Part shown: positions 54,715-64,000 of the stretch, in pieces | Position numbering within the stretch: position 1 is the first letter of the stretch | Layout of the letters: each line of letters starts with the position of its first letter | DNA from: Amoebophrya sp. A120 | Lineage: Eukaryota; Sar; Dinophyceae; Syndiniales; Amoebophryaceae | Direction: 5' to 3' | Assembly (NCBI GenBank): GCA_905178155.1 | Contig: CAJINV010000009.1 | Location: forward strand, 1,175,907 to 1,239,906 | Length of the DNA stretch: 64,000 bases | Translations under genes and position numbers: made by a program | The notes under the pieces: model-generated | Databases searched by the model: none | What the model was told of the DNA's origin: nothing | What the model saw: only the letters and a program-made list of their open reading frames with translations

Positions 54715-57700
54715 TCAAAAGGAATTAGCGCAATGCAGAAAAACGACAAAAAATCTAAATCGCACCAGCCTCCTCTGCTGCGGGCCGAACTCGCGTTCCC
54801 AGCCGATTTGGTCTAGAAACGATTGAACTCGCTTTGCATCCTCGGGCTTGACGCGGAACCATACGCCCAAGTTTGGCTCGTACGCAATTGGATACTCCGC
54901 ATGAAAGAAGATCGGCTGCACGCGGTCCGCGATGCAGAAGTCTTTGCTTTCGGAAATGCGGCGGTTGCTAATAGTACTTGGCTCTGTGTTTCCGGTCCCC
55001 TGGCTTGTTCCGGCAGGGGGCTCGCAAAAATGCTGGAAGTTCAAGGCCTGTTCGATCTGAGGCGAGTTGCCCTGCAGCCAGACCTGAAAGCGGTTAATCA
55101 GAATGCGGTCCCCAGTCACGTCCTCAAACACGAAGAACGGACGGCTCAAATCGACTCCGTTCCGGCTTTTCGGCTGCCGCTCAAGTGCGCGATAAAAGGC
55201 TCCGAACTGTGGGTCGTCCAACTGGCCCGGAATTCCGACGCCGACTCGAGGCCGGAGCGGTCCCGGGTCTGCACTGTCACTGCGCTCCTGCAAGAACGAG
55301 GTCGGTGGCGGTTGGTTCTGCTCTAGCTGGCCCGCACTTGGTTGTCCTGGTGCTTCCTGGTCCTGCGTAGCTTCGCTCACATGACCAGAGGTTGCTGGTT
55401 TTTCGCTGTTGCTGCCTGGAGTGTCAGACGCAGGCCCGCTGGTGCTTTTATCTGGAGGTGCTGCGACGTCCGGGCGTTGTTCCGGTGCTGGTGGCGACGT
55501 TGCAGCATCTTTCCTTGTTTCCGGTGTGCTTTCTTTGCTTGTATTACTCTGCTCTGCGCCATGATCACTGCGCTGTTCTTTACCCGTACCTTTTTGCGCA
55601 TCTCCGCTTTGTCGTCCACCTGGGACTTGCTCACCCTGGTCCTCGGCACTCTTCTTTTCCTTCTTCTGATCCCCGCCACGAACATTCCTTCTGCTATCTT
55701 GCTGCTCCTCCCCTGTAGTCCCTTGAACGATTTGCAGGTACAGATCCGATTCCCTCCCACTACTCACCGGCGCGGGAATGCGGTGCGTGTGCATGATGGT
55801 CTTTGTCACAGAGAAATCCCGCACGCACTTTGACTGCAGGGCCATATCCTGGAAGACGTGACTCGAACCTTTGTCGTTCCCAAACTTTGCCTCCCGTTCG
55901 TCCAGTCCGGAAGGAAGGAACTTGAAGGTCAAAAACTCCTTCTGGCTCACCGCCTGCTGCACGAGCTGGAGGAAATGCAGGAAGTTCTGCGGCTCCTGGC
56001 CGTCCACGTGCGTGACGATGTCGATGATCTTCATGTAGGGCGACACGTTCCGGTTGCACGCGCAGTCAAACCCGCCGAGCGTGATCACGTACTCTTTCGC
56101 TGGCCTGCAGTTACCCTCCGCATCTAGCTCGCCGGCCGCGTTGCCCCTCGCCGCGCTCCGCCACTCCGCGGAATTTTCCGCGTGCCGCTTCACGTGGTAG
56201 GGAAGCCGGATGGGGCTACCGTGCTCCAGATTGCTATACTCCTGGAACATTTCCGTCGTCCACGTGGAAAACACGATGCCTCCCAGCATCACGTACTTGG
56301 GCCGCGGCCGTCCGATCAGATCCTTTTTCCGCTTCTTTTTGTTTCCGCGAGAATTTATGTTCGGGTTATTTTGCTCCTCATCTGCAGATTCTTGTTCTCC
56401 CGAGTCGTCCGATCCGGCGTCCCCTTCGTCCTCACAGGCGGCCGAAATTTTCACTACACCCCCGCTGTGCGGCAACCCAACGGGCACCGGAAGGAGCACT
56501 GGCTGGGGTATTACGCCGACGGCAGGGGCTGCAACGGGGATAAGCACTCCGGCTTTTTCCTCCAGCGCAGAAGCCGGAGGTACTTCTACTTCTGGGGCTG
56601 CCTCAGCATCCTTTTTACCATTCGAACCTTTTTCAGCCAGCTGCTGGTGCTCGTGGTAATTTTGCCGTTCTGATTGGTCGTCGAGGGAGACTTGCGACTG
56701 CTCCAGTAGCACCTTCGTCGCTTGTGCAAACGCAACGATTTTCGAAGTTCTTGGAACTGACTCAGCGGGTCTCGCGTGGTGCTGATCTTCCTGCTTCTCC
56801 TGCAAAAAGCTGTTAAAGATGTTGAACGGAAAGAAAAAGTTGGAGTTTCCTGATCCATCCTTTTTTTCCGCCCCCGGCGATGGTTTTTCGGTTTCCCTTT
56901 TTCTTTTCTCCTTCTGCGGCTGCGCTTGCTGTGGGACGGCAGGAGCGGCGACGGCGGGAACTGTTGATGTTCCTTCTTGCCCTCCTGGCGGCTGTATGAG
57001 TGGTCTGCGAATCACGAGCACCAATCTCGGATGGTGCTCCTGCTGCCGCACTTCAGGCACAAGAGGGTTGTTGTTCGCATGCGGCATGACCAAAATTGGA
57101 GCGTGCTCGCCGGTTTCGACCGTGGCTGAGCCAAAGCATTTGTAGGTGATGTGCGTGTGCTGGTTCGGGGCCAGCATAGCAGCGTATACGTCAAACGGCA
57201 CGCGGATCGGTGCTGGCTCTTCTGTCGGCGGCGTGCCGTCGCAAAATAGTAGGTCACGAAGCGTAAGTGGGGCTTGAGGCGTTTGGAGGAGAAGGTGCTG
57301 GGGCCGTTGCGGCATTTTCCCAAAAAGAATCGCACTCAGTGGGTTTAATCTTCCAGCAGGACCACCCGAATCAGCAGCACCGTCCCCCAGGCAATGGCGA
57401 ACGAGCACCTGGGTGCAAAGCGGCAAGCCAAACTGCGTCCTGCAAGCGAGAAACCTGGTCTTCGGAACCGGACCGAAAACCAAGGCACCGTCCGGCGTCC
57501 GGTGCACTGTCGCCTCCTCATTTTGGTTCGCTTTGCTCAAGATGTCGTAGAGCGGCGAACTACTGCCGTCGGTGTCGGAGTCACCACTGTCTTCGCCTGC
57601 GCTCAGTGGGGGCACTGGAATTGGAAACAGTGCCTTGTGCACTTCAAGGAAGGCACTCGGCGGCGCAGACGTCGTATCGTGTTGCGCGTCTCCGCTAGCC

Positions 57701-60700
57701 TTCGGAGCGTGGTTCTCTTTCCTTGGGGAGGCGCGGGTCTTTTGCAATTTCGCCTTAACAACTTTGTGCTTGCTCGCTCCGCGCCCTGTCGGTATCGGCG
57801 GGCTGTTGTCGCCTTCGTCGTTCTCTTCACCGCCAAAAAAAGCATTCCTGTTCTTCCGCCACTTGCAAGTCGGACGCGTCAGCGTCCTCTTGTACAGCAT
57901 GGACCCGTCCGACAAAATCGGGTTGCCGTCCAGCGCAAACAGGATGCAGTTCTCGCGCAGGCTACTGCCGTTCCCGGCGAAGGGGCTGTTTTGGTCCATC
58001 GAACGGATGAGAATCCCGCCCCGCGTGAGCTCCTTCAACTTTCTCTTGCACTTAGCCTTTTTCGACGGCCTCCGGTGTTTCACGATGATCACTGCCGGCG
58101 CTGCTTGCTGCGCGTCGCCTGCTACTCCAGAGGCTTCACCAATATCTGGCCCTACCATTGCGGAGTGCCTTGCGCCGCTAGCCAGCTGGTGAAGCAGCCA
58201 CAGCTTGAACAGGAAGCCCATCAACGGATTTTCTGGCTCCATCCCGGGCATCAGATCGGATAGAAGTTTCATCTTCCTTTTCAGGTGCAGCCTCGATGTC
58301 GAATCATCGCCCTCCAGCGATTCCTGACCATCCAAGTCGCTCATCTGCAACAGTTTCGACACTGGGTGCAATTTGAGATCCGCCGCGTTCATGTTCACAA
58401 GGGCGTCGCTGCTCTGCTCGTTGAGGTTGACCTTTATTTTGGTCCTTCCTGCTCCATTTGAAACGCCAGCCCCGGAAAAGTCCCTTTCCAGAGCTTTGTC
58501 AAAAACGTCGAACTCCCGCATATTCATTCCTGCTGGAACAGTAGACTTCGCCTTCTTCGCAGACTGCAAAGTGCTGCCCTCGTCAAAGTCATTGTCCTCT
58601 TCGGAAATTTGACCTTCTCCGTCCTGCAGAGCCCATCCATTTCCATAATGCCGCTCGAGCTCTCCACTAATCTCGGCGACTTCGTTCAGGACATTCTGCA
58701 CATTCTCGACGAAAGCAGCGAGTTTTTCGCTCCCGCCAGATGGAAGGGACCTTTCCTCACCGGCATCCAGCTTTTGTCGAAACTGCTCGAGCGCACCGTC
58801 AGAGAAAACGTCCTCTTGCAGCTTCTGTGTGAATTTCCGGTGGAAATGCGAGCTCGGGGGAAGCTTGACGTAGGCACTTGCAGTGTTCTCGTCCTCTTGC
58901 TTCTGTCCGAACGGCGCGTTGAGGTTCTCGATCTCGACGGCGCTACTGCTTTCGTCGGCGGATGCATCACCCTGGAAGAAGTTGTTATCATCAGCACCCG
59001 AAAAAGAATCGCTTGGGAACGACTTCTTCTCTTTCCCCGCCGTCAAGCTGGCTTTCTCGAACATAATCTGCTTTTCCTGCTGCAAAAACGACTCCCCGTC
59101 GCCGCCCGACTCGTCACCCTCGTCCGCGAACATGTCTTTCAGGCCCAAATACTCCCGAAAACTTGGGTCTTCGGTCGGCTCCCAGAGAAAACGCAGCATC
59201 GGCAAACCGACCCGTTTTCTGGTCCAGATGAACCCGATCAGACGGTTATGCAAGGGCGTCAAAACCCGTCCGCGGGGGCTCATGAACCCGCACCATTTCA
59301 GACCATTTTGGTTGCTGTCATCTTGCGCTTGTGGCGCCGTTTTCACGACAATCACGCCGCTCGGCGGCTGGAGCTTCTGCAGAAGCGAGTACTGCTTCAG
59401 CGCTTGCGCTTGGAGCGCCTCCTCGTCCACGTCTGGGGCATCTCCGTCATCTACTTCGGTGTCTGAACTACCTGCTACCCCAGCCACTGAAGTTCCTTTT
59501 GAGTCTTGAGGATTTTGTTCACCACCCGCAGCCGACGCAGAGTAGTACTTCGCGTACCTCTTCCAGGATTTCTTTCCGTCGATATACAGCCCGTGCCGGT
59601 TTTTGGCGGCCAGCAATCCGCGGCGATGCGGCCGCCACGGCAGCAGGTGATGCCTGTTGCGCTTCCTTGGTATGGCTTGTACTGACTCAAGAACCCCGGC
59701 GCCGTCCCCATCAAGCTGCTCTGGTGGATTTTTTTCATCATCTACTTCTTCTACCTTCGCCATGGTTTCGAGAAAGGAGGACTCCGCGCCGCTGCTTCCC
59801 TCATCCAGTTGTACTGCCGACGACGCCCCTCCGGCTGATCCAGCATTGTTGTCCGCAGCAGAGGAGGCGCTCGCACGACAGAAGGCGGGCCCGCCCAAGT
59901 AGCTGTCGTCAAGCGTGGGCGACACGCCGAACCGCAGCACGCGTACGGTATCCGAGCGGTCGGAATCGAGCGCACCCGGGTCAGACTCGGCGGGGAGCAC
60001 CACACCGCCCGACACCCGCGTCTCCCAGACCCGTGCTCCCTGCTCGGCAAAGCCGTACACCTGAATGCCGTCTCCCACATCCACGTTGAAGCTGACGTCC
60101 AGGCCACCGCCTGGTGTGGCGGCGTCCAGGTGCTGCCAGAAACTCTTCACTTTTTCCGTCTCCTCCGGGCGGCGCGCGACGAGTTTGAGCAGCGCATAGC
60201 GCAAGTCCTTGTCGATAATCTCAGGAACGGCGAACAATTCATCGAACTCATCCGCATACACCGCAATTGCAACCGCGTCGACGGCAACGTAGTAGGGAAC
60301 CAGAATCCGGTGGACGGGCTGTTTCGGTATGGACAGACGAAAAATTTGTTCTTGAAAACGAAAAAAACCCATGCAGCATTCAAGCACGACAAATTCTCAT
60401 GCACTTAAAGAAGACTAGTATCCTATTATCAGCAACTACCTTCACGCAGTTATCTTCTCCAAAGCTATCCACACAGTCCGGCAGTCTGATCTGGTTGATG
60501 CACAGCCCGGCAGCAAAGGCCACTGACTGGTGGAAGACTTCTGATTGTGTCGAGTACGGAGGCTTCTCCCAAGGCTTCAAGTAGGATTGCGATTGAAAAA
60601 TCGCGCGGACTTTCACCACGTGCTTCTGCGGCGAAAACTTCTTCTGGGACAGGGCTTCCGTTAATACGAATGAAGTGGCGAAATTTAGGAGAAGCACAAG

Positions 60701-60799
60701 AATGATCGCCGGTAGGACGGCAAAATGGTTGTTCAAATGTGCGGCCGATCTCCCCCTCCACCACTTCATTTGAGCCAACAGCGACAGGAAGCGATCCAT
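54715..60799 (-). CDS. Deg/HtrA-type pseudoprotease with signal/anchor, 1987 residues
   Basis: Exons 60799-60440 and 60318-54715, joined by a 121-bp GT-AG intron in phase 0. Exon 1 encodes a signal or anchor (HFAVLPAIILVLLLNFATSF). The next region aligns with the neighbouring active protease. RILVPYYVAVDA corresponds to RILTCAHCAADA (His to Tyr130). KDLRYALL corresponds to HDLDLALL (Asp to Arg160, with the same 30-residue spacing). DDSYLGGPAF corresponds to SGNSGGPAF (Ser to Leu261). VYGFAEQGARVWETRVSGGV also matches YLVGYPLGETSVSVTRGVIS. The whole triad is lost, so it is not a protease. Later parts keep the Deg order: LRFLWEPTEDPSFREYLGL, a long insertion, GGILIRSMDQNSPFAGNG (PDZ1-like), then YVMLGGIVFSTWTTEMFQEY and IIDIVTHVDGQEPQNFLHFL (PDZ2-like). 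The frame is long and intact, so it is expressed protein rather than a decayed gene. A binding or regulatory role for its neighbour is inference. Confidence 0.8.
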
Positions 60800-61745
60800 T
60801 GCGGATCGCTTCCAGTCGCGCAGACCACTACACTTGTTGGAGCTTCAAGAAAGAAAGTAGACGAAGCAAACGAACCATTTTTTCGTAGGTTTGTGAGGCG
60901 CTCCTGTCAAATCCGTACCTGGTCCTCGCTATCGATGAAATCAAAACATTTATGTTGCCTCAATACGGATCAGACGCGATTTGCATTCGCAGAATCGGTT
61001 TCTATTGCGTAAAGCCAAAAAGCAACAACAAAACAAGGGTTCTCCCATCACCGAAGCTTTGTTTCGAAAAGTTTGCTTCCCTTTTGCAAGAAACCACTCA
61101 CGCATCACTCCTTCTTCAAAGCATTTTTTCCTTGCTCAAAGCATATTTTGCAAATCGCCCTCCTTCATCCGAATGATCTCTCTACGTTTTAAAACGGCAA
61201 GCGCAAGTGCAGCTGCAGGAGCAAGGTCAGAAAAATAAAACCTCTTGGAGACAGCTGAAAATCAGACCGGCGGGTGAATTCGCAAGAAAACACAACAAGG
61301 TCCAAACAGCGGTCGACAGCATCAGTAAGGCGAGAGCGATTTCCCTAGCATGCAGTCTTAATTTCCTCACATTCAAAACTTCTTGGTGCACAAAAAGGCG
61401 AGGGAGCGCAAATTCATTTATGGAAAGATATGAAAAACGAGACCGGTCTCGTTCTCTACATTTGCGGTGCTGTCTTCCACCCGGCACAAAGATCGTGGAG
61501 GCTACCACAACTCTTCGCGTCGAAACCCAATGTTCAAAATCGGCAACTACCAAACAAGAAAACGCTTTAAAAATGTGTGTGTCTGTTCTTGTTCATTCTT
61601 ACTTACGTCGCACAATTTTGATTATTCCCGTAGTCGTACTAGATGTCGCGTATGAAAAAAAGGTTGAGGTCAGTCGGAAGTAAGCTACGTGTTTCCGTCT
61701 CTGAAGGCGCCGCGCGAAAAACTTCCACATTTCACCGCGTTCTCG
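60800..61745. other. Intergenic
   Basis: About 950 bp with no supported frame. It contains the upstream flank of the pseudoprotease gene and the 3' end of the four-TM protein gene. Confidence 0.4.
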
Positions 61746-63842
61746 TCACCACAAGCTTCCCATCCCCCGGACAAGGGATGTGCGGCGAGTACTTGACGCG
61801 GGATCATTGCCACCAGAAGCTTCGTTTGCCGCCCGATTAGCGCTAGGCTGGTGCGGAACCACTCCTGCGTTTGTTCTTGGAAGCGCACGACTTTGCGCGA
61901 ACCAATCGGCGGCTTTTTTCTGTGGTCCAGCTGCGCCCGCATTGCTCGTGCCTGTCGGCACAACACGCGGAACACTCGTCTCCCGCCGTCGGTCAAACGC
62001 AGAGCTTGCGTCAGAAATCGACGAGAGGTCAGAAGACAAACTGGAAATCGACTGGGAAGTGATGCTGGACGACGATGCGCGCGACTGCTCCCTGCTTCTA
62101 CTGTTTCCCAGGTTTTTAGACGATCTGCCCCTGTCGCGAGAAGGCTGCAAAGGATATCCGTGCTTCGCACCAGTGGCGTCATGGTCCCCTAGCTTATTTT
62201 TCACCGGGGCGCCTCCACTGCGCGGCTTTCGAGCCCCTGCAGGCGATTCTCTTCCTTCATTGCGGCGAAAACTTTTGGGTGAGCTGGTTGTCGCTGGCGA
62301 GGAGCAACTCCGGCGGGAACTCCGCGACCGCGGAACGTTGTCGTTGTACCCGACGGCTCTACCTTTCAAAGTGTTTGTCGTTCCGCCTCCGGTTGGTGTC
62401 TGCGATGCCGTGCGAGAGAGCCTCTTCGGTCGTTCTTGCAGCAGTAGCTCATGATTTTGTTCGTTTTTCCATTTCCTTTTCCGTCGGCGGTCTTTTTCGC
62501 CGTCCTCGGCGCCTGAAAATGAACACGCACCTCGGTCTGGACCGACCCGAATTCTGACCTCCTCATTCCGCTTCGCGACATCACCTCCGGCATCAGGGGT
62601 CGTTGACGCCTCTTTTGATCCCGCTGCAAGATCACTCTCGTCGGTTGTTCCAGTTGCGAGAATGGTCATGCGCTCCTGCAGCCTTTGTTCCTGTTCCTCC
62701 AGCACCTGGGCCAACCGCTGCCGTGCGCGTTCCTGCTTGCCCTCCTGTTTTTCGCAAATCCGCAGCCGTTCCTTCAGCGAGTGCGTCATGTACAGCAAAA
62801 TCCCCAGGACGATGAGGAAGACGAAGTAGATGAGCAACGAGCCCATCAGGTACCCCGAATTGAAACAGGGCTGGTTCAGCTGTCCCATGTTCACCAGGCG
62901 CATGGCCTCGAACCTACTCTTCACTGAAGTCAGTTGCATCCGCGAGATGATGTTGGTGCAGAATCCTAAAACAGCAAACGTCGTCGCGATCACCAACAGC
63001 GTGAACAGGCGGGACAGGTTGTTTGCGGACCACCGCTTGGGTGGATTTTCTTTGTCTTCGAGTAGCGACTTATTCCGCACGCTGGTTTCGTCCAACGTCT
63101 GCGTCACGCGGTCGAATAGACCCTTATGCTGTTGCTTCTGACTGTTGCGACTGACATTGATGTTCCGTTTGTTGTTTTCCGTTCTTGTTACAGGGTGACT
63201 CTCAGTGGTGCGTCTGCGGTCAGAAACACGGTGAGCGAAATCTTCCAGTTCGGTCGTGGCTTTTTTGCTCTTTATGCGCCCCGAGTGAATTATGTAGTGC
63301 GTGGCGAAAAAGAGCATGATGGTGCAAATCGAGGCCGAAAACTCCAGCACGGCGGGAAAAGCCAGTTCCTCCGGAATTTGGTCCTGGTACAAACCCTTCA
63401 TCTTGAAAACTTCCTCCCAGCAGTACACCGAGTTGGCCCCGGTCAGGTGCCACATGTGTGGCAGGCACACTGGAAACACGGCGGCCGACATGGCAAGCAC
63501 CAGACGGACCAGGCGTATCTCCCGCTCGCAGTGCGTGCGCTCCCGCTGCAGGTCGCGCGTGATCTTCTCCTCGGTGAAAGACTTGCTGAGGCGCAGATCG
63601 TATAGCAAACTCGTGTCAACATTCCTCCTGTTGTTTTCCGCTTCCTCCACTTCCAGTCCTCCCTTCTCCCGTACGCGGCCACTCTTGCTCGACCTGCGTG
63701 AGGCAGGTTGCTTGTCCAAAAATGGCTCGGACTCTGAGCCATAGTTCTCTGAGGGATTGTCGAAGCTGGACCTGCGGGAGCCTGCAAATGGCAACGATTT
63801 GTAGTTATTGTGCTTGTTCGCACGACCTGCTCCGCCCGGCAT
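61746..63842 (-). CDS. Four-TM membrane protein with coiled coil, 698 residues
   Basis: A single-exon frame. The first real ATG is at 63842 (MPGGAGRANKHNN), just after TTTGTTAG and GACACAAATC, a likely trans-splice acceptor. Four hydrophobic helices are visible: LVRLVLAMSAAVFPVCLP near 115-135, LEFSASICTIMLFFATHYII near 170, LSRLFTLLVIATTFAVLGFC near 280, and LMGSLLIYFVFLIVLGILLY near 335. A coiled-coil-like stretch (ERLRICEKQEGKQERARQRL and on) follows the fourth helix. The remaining 250 residues are Ser/Arg-rich and disordered. A large charged loop separates helices 2 and 3. I do not recognise the family; topology resembles tetraspan scaffold or transport-associated proteins, but nothing specific supports a function. 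Confidence 0.65.
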   Translation of the reverse strand: MPGGAGRANKHNNYKSLPFAGSRRSSFDNPSENYGSESEPFLDKQPASRRSSKSGRVREKGGLEVEEAENNRRNVDTSLLYDLRLSKSFTEEKITRDLQRERTHCEREIRLVRLVLAMSAAVFPVCLPHMWHLTGANSVYCWEEVFKMKGLYQDQIPEELAFPAVLEFSASICTIMLFFATHYIIHSGRIKSKKATTELEDFAHRVSDRRRTTESHPVTRTENNKRNINVSRNSQKQQHKGLFDRVTQTLDETSVRNKSLLEDKENPPKRWSANNLSRLFTLLVIATTFAVLGFCTNIISRMQLTSVKSRFEAMRLVNMGQLNQPCFNSGYLMGSLLIYFVFLIVLGILLYMTHSLKERLRICEKQEGKQERARQRLAQVLEEQEQRLQERMTILATGTTDESDLAAGSKEASTTPDAGGDVAKRNEEVRIRVGPDRGACSFSGAEDGEKDRRRKRKWKNEQNHELLLQERPKRLSRTASQTPTGGGTTNTLKGRAVGYNDNVPRSRSSRRSCSSPATTSSPKSFRRNEGRESPAGARKPRSGGAPVKNKLGDHDATGAKHGYPLQPSRDRGRSSKNLGNSRSREQSRASSSSITSQSISSLSSDLSSISDASSAFDRRRETSVPRVVPTGTSNAGAAGPQKKAADWFAQSRALPRTNAGVVPHQPSANRAANEASGGNDPASSTRRTSLVRGMGSLW

Positions 63843-63875
63843 GATTTGTGTCCTAACAAACTTCAACACGATTAT
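63843..63875 (-). promoter_or_regulatory. Putative spliced-leader acceptor before the four-TM gene
   Basis: The minus strand reads GAAGTTTGTTAG then GACACAAATC and the ATG. An AG about 10 bases before the start codon recurs upstream of several genes in this window. It is a candidate trans-splice acceptor; no spliced-leader sequence itself can be seen in genomic DNA. Confidence 0.4.
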
Positions 63876-64000
63876 TTAGAGGCTTGACGACAGATAACAA
63901 GAGCAGCTGTGGCTGCCGGAAATATTCGTACACTCACAAAAAAAAATAACTCTGGCCTTATCCACAAGCAGTGGTCGCGGCAAGATATAGTCAAGCAAGG
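63876..64000. other. Window edge, nothing assigned
   Basis: Only 125 bases, with an A-run near 63938 and no open frame of note. Confidence 0.4.

Noticed and set aside
54715-60799. An active protease
   Set aside because: All three catalytic positions are substituted, and the nearby Ser259 is two residues away from the nucleophile position.
1-64000. Bacterial or apicomplexan origin
   Set aside because: No operon signals or Shine-Dalgarno sites; spliced genes and introners argue for a eukaryote, and no apicomplexan-specific gene or motif was seen.
1-64000. tRNA, rRNA, CRISPR arrays
   Set aside because: No cloverleaf with conserved T-loop, no rRNA core sequence and no regular spacer-repeat array was recognised by eye.

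Overview
The window looks like nuclear DNA of an alveolate protist, most probably from the dinoflagellate/syndinian side (an Amoebophrya-like genome would fit). Reasons seen in the sequence: every convincing gene lies on the minus strand; genes are packed head to tail, with as little as 89 bp between two of them; several start codons sit just after a pyrimidine-rich tract ending in AG, as expected for spliced-leader trans-splicing; GC content is intermediate; proteins are very long with low-complexity insertions; and several introns are small transposon-like introner elements with inverted ends and 5-bp target duplications. The assignment is an inference and no marker gene settles it. No rRNA, tRNA, CRISPR or organellar sequence was recognised.

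Layout from right to left, the direction of transcription. 63842-61746 is a four-TM membrane protein with a coiled coil. 60799-54715 is a secreted or membrane-anchored Deg/HtrA-type pseudoprotease whose three catalytic residues are replaced. 54625-49148 is its apparently active paralogue, a single-exon 1825-aa Deg-type protease with the H-D-S triad. 48373-44942 is a large protein of unknown function with a hydrophobic N-terminus. 44075-36390 is a 2450-aa probable helical-repeat nuclear protein in three exons. 35833-35084, 34858-34628 and 34479-32593 are hypothetical genes. 31483-27616 is an SPX-EXS phosphate exporter (XPR1/PHO1/SYG1 family). 27006-23377 is an ABHD17-like alpha/beta hydrolase with a long disordered tail and one in-frame TAG. 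22328-16707 (possibly to 16324) is a two-repeat voltage-gated cation channel of two-pore-channel type with an EF-hand-like linker. 15023-12157 and 10759-6842 are two tandem paralogous type I membrane proteins of unknown function; the second has a 5'-truncated non-LTR retrotransposon inserted in its first exon, flanked by identical 83-bp repeats. About 5335-2832 holds a multi-exon gene for a basic protein with a nuclear localisation signal. The first 2.5 kb shows no confident gene.

The main observation is a family of introners at 12381-12724, 20421-20682, 20750-21055 and 30134-30453. Each starts 5'-TAT and ends ATA-3', has imperfect terminal inverted repeats and a perfect 5-bp target-site duplication. 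Removing the element plus one duplication copy restores the host reading frame in all four cases. In the two channel introns GT-AG splicing is impossible or would shift the frame, so precise non-canonical splicing is implied. The second main observation is the tandem active/inactive Deg protease pair, in which both partners have a PDZ domain apparently split by a long disordered insertion at the same place. The genes do not form an obvious pathway; the cluster mixes membrane transport, proteolysis and nuclear functions, as is usual in unidirectional alveolate gene clusters.
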